The notes under the pieces were generated by a model. It ran no database searches and had not been told where the DNA came from. It worked only from the letters and a program-made list of their open reading frames with translations. Made by a program: the position numbers and the translations under genes. Below are positions 56,379 through 64,000 of a stretch of 64,000 nt of DNA, in pieces; position 1 is the first letter of the stretch, and each line of letters starts with the position of its first letter. Location: assembly GCA_963682175.1 (NCBI GenBank), contig OY821782.1, forward strand, positions 24,759,741-24,823,740, given 5' to 3'. This stretch comes from Triglochin maritima (Eukaryota > Streptophyta > Magnoliopsida > Alismatales > Juncaginaceae).

Positions 56379-56655
56379 ACATGTTGTGATGAGCATAATT
56401 GAACACACACACATACATATATCTTTGTATTCACATTCTTTCTCTACCCCCTATGGAGTTTAGTTTTATTGCTGAATTTTCCATTTTCTTTTGCATTTTA
56501 GTGTAGTTTGATCATAACTCCTTTCTCTCCTTTCTTTCCCACTCGCCTTCGAACAAACTGAAGTCGACACACCTCCATGTGGATTGACCCGTATTTGCCA
56601 CCGCTTCAACGCGGTCGTGCACTTGCGGTTATAATTAAAACGTTTAATCATGTTT

Positions 56656-58442
56656 CTTTCATATATTGAATTGACCTAACAAATGAATCATTATGTAATT
56701 ATGTTTGTGTCATTGGTGTTTCATTGTGTCTTTGAATCTTAAGATTTTCACATGAGAATTGTATAATTTTATTATTATCAAAAGTTGTCATTGAGTATAG
56801 TGATAAAGATAATAGTTGGTTATACATGACTTGTGTCAGAAATGATGATATGTCAATATATTAGCATTGCCCCTCTTGACTTGAGTGATGATATTGTTGG
56901 GCCCCTTGATAAAGGAAAGTTATAATGTGCACAATGTAACTTATGTATGGTTACATCTTTATAATTTGCTTGAAATGTCAAGAAATGAATATATAATACA
57001 AAGATGATGTATTTATACATTGTATAATATTCTTAATATTATGAGGTAAGTGATTGACACAATTTATATTACTTATATCACTAAGTGGATTGGGTTTAGT
57101 TCAAGTGAACAAAACATTTTTGTTATTTGGGTAACTATAATGTGTAGCTAGATACCGCTTATAGTTTATGATATAAAGTATTTTATATCATTCCCAACAT
57201 AACATAGATCCTCTTATAGGTCACACCACAAAATTGGGAAACAAGAAATATGATTTTACATTTTATGTGATGTATTGAAATAAATGGGGTGAAATTATAA
57301 AATCGATATGTCGTAATAATGACATCGTTAGAATATCAAATAAATTTGTATGAGATGTGTATATATTATGTGGTATAATGTTTGACATTATATATGATAA
57401 TATATTACATAATATAATGTGATCCGCAACATTATAACATACAAATTTGCTAAAACCCCAAAGCTCAAAATTTGTTGGTTGTTAATCCAAATTTTGTGAG
57501 AGGCAAAACAGAGGAAAAACGGTAGACTGTTTCATGCCCGGTCGACCGAGTGCTACAGAACGGTTCACCGGTTGGAGTTCAGATGGATGTGCGATTCGAC
57601 TGAAATTATCAGGAGCGTATTCGATAATGGAACGGTCGACCGACGTGAAACATGGTTTGACCGAAAATATGAGGGACTTTTCCTCATAGGGAATCAGTCC
57701 ACCGTTTGGCTTACAGTCTAACCAAAATCTTCAGAAGGTAACCAATTGGTCGACCAAATGGGAGTATTGGTCGACCGTTGGCCCACAATTTGCTTGAATA
57801 AATAAGAGAAGTTTTTCGATCATAGGTTGGATTTGTTCCAACATGGTCAAAGGTAGTTATGTGGTGATGAGAGGAGCAATAAAAAAGAGATCATGTGCAA
57901 AGTGGTTTGCACATGATGTGGTTTAGTGGAGAGATTAACAAGGGATCATATGTAAGCAGTTTGCATATGATGTAAGTTAAACCCTATAAATAAGTCCCTC
58001 CTCTCTTCCTTGTTGACATGAATGCAAAAAATCTTCTCCTCCATATTTTCTCCATCATTCCATCTGAAATTCTCTTAGTTTTAATTGTGTGCTAGAGGTT
58101 AATGTCTTTGGAGCATAGATGGGTCATTAGCTAGATTCTAACATCGTATTAGAGATTGATTGACAAGTTTTGATCTCTCTATTCTTGTTTAGAGTTTGGT
58201 GAACACTTGGAGGTGATTCCGAGGCAATCCGTTGTGAAACCCAACTTCCGATTGGTAAAAGGGATTTCGTAATCCCTTAGGTATGATCCAATCTATGTAT
58301 TTCATTATTAAATAGTATATTACATATATTGAAATACAATTAGGAAGTTTTGTACGTACATAAAATTGTTGAAAAATATGAAAATGATCTTGCATGTATA
58401 CATTTTAAAAAAATACCAATAAGCATGGGAAGAAATCCCATA
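56656..58442 (+). repeat. COP-B solo LTR, right part
   Basis: Continues the LTR begun at 46852. Palindrome cluster at 57520-57780 and TATA box TATAAATAA at 57985-57993. It ends GAAATCCCATA (58442), then GTAGG (58443-58447), the target duplication. It shares its U3 (AAATTATCAGGAGC-type repeats) with the COP-B LTR at 15725-16866. Confidence 0.85.
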
Positions 58443-58447
58443 GTAGG

Positions 58448-58790
58448 TAAGATTATTTGACACTCTAATGGCAAAACTAGGTACTTATTGCATGCTTGAT
58501 AATCTAAAATCAACTTAAGCTTTATGTGAAATATACATGTTGATTGATGATCTATCATGTAGTGTTGGGTATCCTATACTTAGATCTCAACTAGCTTCTA
58601 CTTGCACGTCAGACACACTACTTTTGTGCCTAATTGCATGCAAGACCCATCCACACACACACACACTTCTACACATCTCCATTCCAAGGGGGTTTTGTTT
58701 TCTTGTTGTTTTATTCTTAGTCTAGTTTAGATAGTTTAGCATAATCCTCTCCATCTCCTTTTCTCTCCCATTCAAATATGGTGGGAAAAA
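58448..58790 (+). repeat. G2 3' LTR, right remainder
   Basis: Continues the LTR of 45759-46851 after the COP-B solo LTR. It has a CA repeat (58653-58666) and a TTTAGTTTGATT-like pyrimidine/AT end region as in other Gypsy LTRs, but the GTGGATCGACCCG end and the primer site are missing. It is truncated near 58790. Confidence 0.6.
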
Positions 58791-59095
58791 TTACATGTCT
58801 TCTCCTTGAGCTTTGATTACAAGTGTTGAGCCTTATCTAACTTGATTTGTTCTTCAGTTTGAGCACCTGCAATATTAGAAGTGTGCTATACATATTCCAT
58901 TTGCCAATATGATATATGAGATGTGTTGATTGAAGTCGTGCATAAAATTAATTTGTTAATCATCAAAATTAAGGGTAATGAGGCCAAAAATGCAACATCT
59001 TTCTCTAGTCCACACATTGAGTAGGACGGTATGGTTGGAACGCCCTTCCTAATAAGTAAGTCCCTGGTAAGTGGCTTATTCCCGTTGAGTAGTGT
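58791..59095. other. Unassigned intergenic sequence
   Basis: I recognise no gene or repeat here. The minus-strand frame at 58886-59158 crosses the G3 LTR border and is not a gene. Confidence 0.4.
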
Positions 59096-60355
59096 TGAAC
59101 GTTTTATATTAAACCGCAAGTGCACGGCGTCGGTGAAGACGTGGCAAATACGGGTCATCCACAGGGAGGTGAGCAGCCTCTCGTTTGCATGAAATCAAGT
59201 GACAAAAATAGTGAAGAGAGTTTGATTATCCTAATCTACGCTATACTACACTACGAAGTAACGCGTGCATAAACGAACAACAAACGATGAACTAAAACTT
59301 AACTAAGAACGAAATAAGTGTGCTGGAATTCAGAAATGGAAAACCCCTAAGGGGTGGAGTGAGTGCACACATGCAAAGAGGTGGGTGTTGGACATATTCT
59401 TTAAGCACAAATAAAGGTAGTGTTTTCATGCATAGGAAGTGTCTAAATGTTATGGAAAAACCTATCAATCCATTCACTAACCTAGTTGATTAACATTTAC
59501 ATACACAAGCTGGTTATTTCAGAACATAAACAAGCATGAGAGCTGTCTAATAATTTTGGGAAAACTCATCAAGTCATAAGTTCTATCCTAAACAAGCAAT
59601 CATACATTCATGTTTTATCAACACATTGTATATAAAGCAATCATTCCATTCTATTTTGCATGTATGAACATCAACTTCACCCCCCAAAGGGGATGGACTA
59701 CTCACTACACATTAGACTAATTATTAAACTAAGCAAGGAAAGCATATTAACTAAGCTGCTAAAATAAATGAAATGAAATTAAATTAAGTCAAACAAGCAA
59801 CATGAAACAAACAACATAATAAAGAAACTTTTATTAAAATGACTCACAATTCAAGTAGCATCCTCCTACTTTAGTGTGTGCTTCAAGACCTCACTTCAAG
59901 TAGGAAGAGTAGTCACTCAAAATGTGAAGTGATTACAATAGAAGGTGAAGAGTTCTATTTATATCCATAGAAAAAGGTAATCCGGGACAATCCCCCGGTA
60001 TGGGACTAAACAAATAACAGAAATAGAATAAACACTCTCTAATACATGTGCCCGCGAAATTTTAGCGGATCCAGAGAGATCCAGACCGCCAATTAGCGGT
60101 CCATAAGCTTTGGATCCGGCTGGAATTTGTTGTGGGCTTTTCTGGATTTCTTTGTCGGTCCTTGATGCATATACTTTGTTTATTGGAGCTCCGACCCGAA
60201 TCTAATTGCCAAAATACTCCCCATGATGGTGTGGAGTTTTATGTTTTGCTCTTTGGTCTTACGTTCAGATCATTCGCCCTTGCATCTTAGTCCCCAGGTC
60301 TCACAATTCAGTCTTTTTTCCCTACTTTTGGGTCCTTTTATGCTTCATCTCTTCA

Positions 60356-62968
60356 TGTAACACCCCAAAACAATAGTCCCACATTGACTAACATAAGAAT
60401 GTTGGGGTGGGATATAATGACATGACTCCACTACCATAACACTTACCAACTTAAGTTTTGTTACAATAGTGGGTGTTGTGGGCAATGGGCACATGGGTGA
60501 TGGACCGGGACCCGGGCTCGATGCGGGTTCGGGGACGGGACGTTACAGATGGTATCAGAGCCTGAACCAGCCGGAATTGTGGGAACTAAGTGCTACACCT
60601 AAAGGGTGGGAGTCACCTCAAGAATCCCACAACGCCTGGTGACTGAGTGGCTTGACCCTGATGGGGACGTCAGGTGTTCAAGTGTGGTAGGTTGTAACAC
60701 CCCAAAACAATAGTCCCACATTGACTAACATAAGAATGTTGGGGTGGGATATAATGACATGATCCCACTACCATAACACTTGCCAACTTAAGTTTTGTGA
60801 CAATAGTGGGTGTTGTGGGCAGTGGGCACATGGGTGACGGACCTGAAGGGAATTTGTTCCTTGTGTATGTTATTCGTCTTTTAGAAGTGTTAAGGAAGAG
60901 GCTCTTGGTCCTTAACCGTAGAGCTCTAAAAGATATTGGTTTACATAAAACAAAAGATATTCACAATCATTGTAATTAACATGGGACATTAATTACCGAG
61001 TTAAGATTGTCGTGTTGGTCATAGAACATCGTAGCTCTACAAGTGAGTGACAACATGGGTACACAAAAGAGAAAAATATTACTTTTGTATACTGAATAGA
61101 CCTAATAAGTAAAACATTATAGAATTGTGTTTTCTGTGTCATTAATGTTTTACTGTGTCTTTGGTCCTTTGATATGAGACTTATATCCGATCACTTAAGA
61201 ATTGCTTAATTAGACTAGTGTCTTGAGCTATCGATGAGACTAGTATAAAGGCATTGGTTGGTTAAGTATGACTTTTGTTGGAGAAGATAGTTAGTCAATA
61301 GATTATCATTGCCCCTCTTAATTGAGTGATGATATTAGTTGGCCCTTGATAAAACAAAGTTATAATGTGCACAATGTGATTTGAGTTAAGTCACATATTT
61401 ATAACTAGCTTAAAGAGATCAAGAAATGAATACTAATACAAAGATGACACAATACTACTTTGTGTGTATTCTTAATATCATGAGGCAAGGGACGGACACA
61501 AGTGGTGCACTCCATCACTAAATGGATCGGGTTTTGGTTCGAGTGGAATTAAGACATCTAACTAATTGGGAGCTATAATGTGTAGCTAGATACCGCTTAT
61601 AGCTTGTGATATTAAGCTCTTCATATCACTGCCAACTTAGTCTAGATCCTCCCATAGGTCACACCGCAAAAATCGGGAAACAAGAAGCTTGATTTTTGGT
61701 TCATATGATGTGTCGGGTTTCTTATAAAAAATATGACACATGTGGTGGTGAACAAGTAAAATCAATTGTGTTGTATATAACATAATTAGAATCATGATAA
61801 ATTCATATGAGATGCATATATTATGGGTGCAATAATTTATTATTGCATAGGATAATATATTGCATAAGTTGTGAATTTGCTAAAACCTCAAAAGTTCAAA
61901 TTTTGTTGGAAATAAATCCAAAATTTGAAAAAGGCAAAATCGGATAAAAGTTCGGTAATCCGTTATGGTTCGGTCAACCGAAGGATCTGTGGATCGGTCA
62001 ACCGAACGTGGAACGGATAGTCATAGTTGATTGACCGAACTTGACCAAATTGCCTGGAACTCTGGTACGGTGTACCGAACCAGAAACGGTCGACCGAACA
62101 ATGTCCAGTTCTGATATTTTCGGTTAACCGAAAGGCATTCGGTTATAGACAAGAATTAGTCCGATCGGTTAAGGAAAAATTTTCTCCGTAAGAATCGGTC
62201 ATCCGTCTAATACTCGGTAAAACAATCGTGACATATTCGGTCAACCGAGTGTGACTCGGTAAACCGAACCGCGATCGATTTTCTGCCTTTGATAATTAAG
62301 AGATTAATTTGATCAATGGTGGGATTAGCTCCAAACTTGGTCAAACGTTTTGTGGATGCATGTAATGCATTATGGAATTAGTTTGTGAGAGAAAATGTCA
62401 AGAAAACATGGCTTAAGAATAGCCATGATTGAGATTAAGATTGGAGCCTATAAATAGGTCTTTATTCTCCTTAATTAAGTTAGATGTTTTTCTAATTATT
62501 TTCTCTCCTAATTCACCACAAAAAGCCACGAAAATTGTCTTAGTTTTTTAAGTCTTTGGAAGGAGAAATCTCAGAGATTAAGGAAGGGGTTTGTAGCTAG
62601 ATTCTAAGCAAGTTTGGAGATTGATTGGCTAGCTCCTTTCTCTCCAACCTTGTTTAGGGTTTCGGTGAACACTCGGAGGCATCCGGCGCAACGAGAAGCG
62701 ACGATCGTCTTCCGCAACGTCTCTGGAACATCAAGAAGTTTTAGAGAACTTCTAGATATAAATTTCGAAGTCCCTTGTGTTTGTTTTAATAAGTTTTTTT
62801 GAAACTAGTTATTAAAACAAACTGATTCATGCATGAAATAAATCGTAGAAAATTGTAATTTATCCTTATTATGCATAAAAATTCGAAAAATATATATGCG
62901 TAATTAAACATGAAATCCTACAGGACCGGGACCCGGGCTCGATGCGGATTCCGAGACAGGATGTTACA
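60356..62968 (+). mobile_element. TRIM (miniature LTR element) interrupted by a COP-A solo LTR
   Basis: LTR1 60356-60547 (192 bp, TGTAACACCCC to GACGTTACA), internal part 60548-60692 (145 bp), LTR2 60693-60843 plus 62928-62968 (192 bp in all). The primer site TGGTATCAGAGCC at 60550-60562 is a perfect initiator-Met tRNA match. A purine tract AAGTGTGGTAGGT precedes LTR2. Perfect 5-bp target duplication CTTCA (60351-60355 and 62969-62973). There is no coding capacity and no 5S-like block, so it is not Cassandra. Confidence 0.93.
60844..62922 (+). mobile_element. COP-A solo LTR in TRIM LTR2
   Basis: 2079 bp, TGAAGGGAATTTG to GAAATCCTACA, in plus orientation, flanked by a perfect target duplication GGACC (60839-60843 and 62923-62927). 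Palindrome cluster at 61950-62275 and TATA box TATAAATAG at 62449-62457. This is an LTR-LTR recombination product and among the youngest insertions of the window, since its TSD is intact. Confidence 0.95.
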
Positions 62969-63540
62969 CTTCACACCTAGTTATTTCTAAAATTCAAACA
63001 TAAAACTCATCACATAGCATTGTTTAGGTGAAAGATAATGGATATAATATACAAATGTAAGCATGAAATCATGTCAATCAAATACCCCCACACCTAACTT
63101 TTGCTAGTCCCGAGCAAAACAAAGAAAGAGAAAAGCATAGGAAAAAACAAGAAATCCTAACTCATTTTCGTAGGAATCACGGTTGCACTTAGCACGTGCA
63201 ACAAGCCGTTAAACCTCCTTGTCGCCAAGGAGGAGGAGTGTTGTCTCCTGAGGGTTTTCAGCGGATATACCCACAAAATTCGTAGAAAGATGCATTATTC
63301 AATCTAGCTACACGACTCATTGGCTCATTTTGTCGATCATGGGACGCGGTAATACTACGGGCCGACTCAATATATGTAATCAGTCCACACACCTAGCCTA
63401 ATGAATCATTCGTGAAAGTTAATTAAGGACTTAAGTTTAAGACATGGACAACCTCAACATCCTCAAGTGATACAAAGTGTAAGGTCCATTAAGGTTCTTA
63501 TTTGCATTACCTTTTTTTTCTTTTTTTTCCTTCTTTTCAA

Positions 63541-64000
63541 TGTCGAGTATAACCTCCACCATTACTCCTCCTCTAGGAGCTTTTGAATTTGGATTTTTCC
63601 TAGTTAGGGCTTAGAGGTTCTGGACCCTAGAAACTCGCCATTGAAGGCCAAGGATGTTTGTACTTTGCAAAGATGTCTGGCCATTGAAGACCCAGAGTTT
63701 GGTTTGCGCTCTATTGGTCAAACTAAAATAGTGTAAGATTCCCATGGCCCATTTGGATATTTCTTAAGTTACAAAACATGGGTATGTATTTAGTGAGCTC
63801 TCGGATGAATGGTGAGGCGTTATGCCCTTGTTTGGGAAGCAATCCAATTTTTGTTGTTGGGTTGTGGTATTTTGACTTTGTGATCTCCACGCTTAAAGTT
63901 TCTTTACCTGCATTATACTCCCAAACTTTTTAAGGTTTGGGCTTCCGGAGTGATCATTCAAAGAATTCCCATCCCGCCTTCCCACTTCTTTGGTGTACAA
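63541..64000. other. Unassigned sequence at the window end
   Basis: Begins after a pyrimidine run. I recognise no gene, LTR or repeat. It may be the interior of G3 or flanking DNA. Confidence 0.4.

Larger units (their letters stand above)
47146..56650 (+). mobile_element. G1: full-length non-autonomous Athila-like Gypsy
   Basis: 5' LTR 47146-48696, primer site from 48699, gag 49643-51423, protease 51430-51683, three 30-bp repeats 51944-52033, 3' tail with two hairpins, polypurine tract GGTGTGGGGGTATT (about 53815-53828), 3' LTR from 53829 to 56650. The 3' LTR is interrupted by a COP-C fragment (54460-56378). The target site is TATTT (47141-47145) versus TGTTT (56651-56655), one mismatch. No reverse transcriptase, RNase H or integrase motif appears anywhere, so it must rely on another element, as TR-GAG-type elements do. 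Confidence 0.85.
59096..63540 (-). mobile_element. G3: G1-family Gypsy 3' LTR and tail, minus strand
   Basis: The LTR spans 59096-60350 and 62974-63080 (about 1.37 kb of LTR in total), with a TRIM inserted between. On the minus strand it starts TGATTGACATGATTTC at 63080 and ends ATAAAACGTTCA at 59096. The palindrome is at 60083-60102 and the TATA box TATAAATAG at 59955-59963 (minus). Next to the LTR are the purine tract (63081-63096) and a tail with the two conserved hairpins (63182-63233 region). After about 63540 the sequence no longer matches. Confidence 0.82.

Noticed and set aside
60356..60547. Cassandra-type TRIM with 5S rRNA-like promoter
   Set aside because: The LTR has no recognisable 5S internal control region.
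60550..60562. tRNA-like sequence TGGTATCAGAGCC
   Set aside because: It is the TRIM primer-binding site (complement of a tRNA 3' end), not a tRNA gene; no cloverleaf surrounds it.
63541..64000. Possible LINE or host exon at the window end
   Set aside because: No reading frame of useful length and no motif that I can name.

Overview
The window is a nested transposable-element block from a flowering plant, probably a dicot; the species cannot be told. The evidence is Ty1/Copia elements primed by initiator-Met tRNA, Athila-like Ty3/Gypsy elements primed by an Asp-type tRNA site, a long solo LTR of Tekay/Del type, a TRIM, and a CACTA (En/Spm) transposon with intron-bearing genes. The DNA is AT-rich and I see no host protein-coding gene, rRNA or tRNA gene. 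Nearly every open frame of 60-190 codons is a chance frame inside an LTR, a leader or a decayed element. Working family names used below: COP-A, COP-B, COP-C (Copia), SIRE-like (Copia), G1, G2, G3 (Athila-like Gypsy; G3 is a G1 relative).

Layout. 1-13677 is copy 1 of a recent duplication: COP-A leader and LTR (1-3652), CACTA transposase fragment (3653-4074), SIRE-like LTR fragment (4075-4974), G2 remnant (4975-8377), start of a COP-B solo LTR (8378-8671), and G1 (8672-13677, cut at the duplication breakpoint). 13678-16866 is a 5'-end piece of COP-B on the minus strand. 16867-22765 is a second, truncated G1 element whose LTR holds a 2.77-kb Tekay-like solo LTR. 22766-32327 is a CACTA element broken up by SIRE-like and G2 pieces. 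32328-42127 is a complete COP-A element (both LTRs, minus strand) inserted in the CACTA transposase gene. 38476-52150 is copy 2 of the duplication; G1 then continues complete to 56650, and the COP-B solo LTR and G2 LTR around it resume to about 58790. 59096-63540 is a minus-strand G3 LTR and tail holding a TRIM, whose second LTR holds a COP-A solo LTR. 63541-64000 is unassigned.

Order of events read from the nesting: CACTA is oldest. COP-A inserted in its transposase gene. G2 was invaded by COP-B, which recombined to a solo LTR; that LTR was invaded by G1, and G1's 3' LTR later took up a COP-C fragment. The block was duplicated last: copies 1 and 2 differ by only about 31 substitutions and two 1-base indels in 13.7 kb, counted by eye. 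The simplest model is a tandem duplication of a unit of about 38.47 kb (13678-52150), whose first copy starts left of the window; an assembly artefact from unmerged haplotypes is the main alternative.

The most interesting signals are cis-acting. Gypsy LTRs carry a CCGCCAATTGGCGG-type palindrome about 120 bp upstream of the TATA box, in both orientations. Copia LTRs carry clusters of TCGGTCGACCGA-like palindromes about 100-520 bp upstream of their TATA box. Gypsy 3' tails carry a conserved hairpin with a GCGA (GNRA) loop followed by a second hairpin. I found no defence system, metabolic cluster or new coding system.
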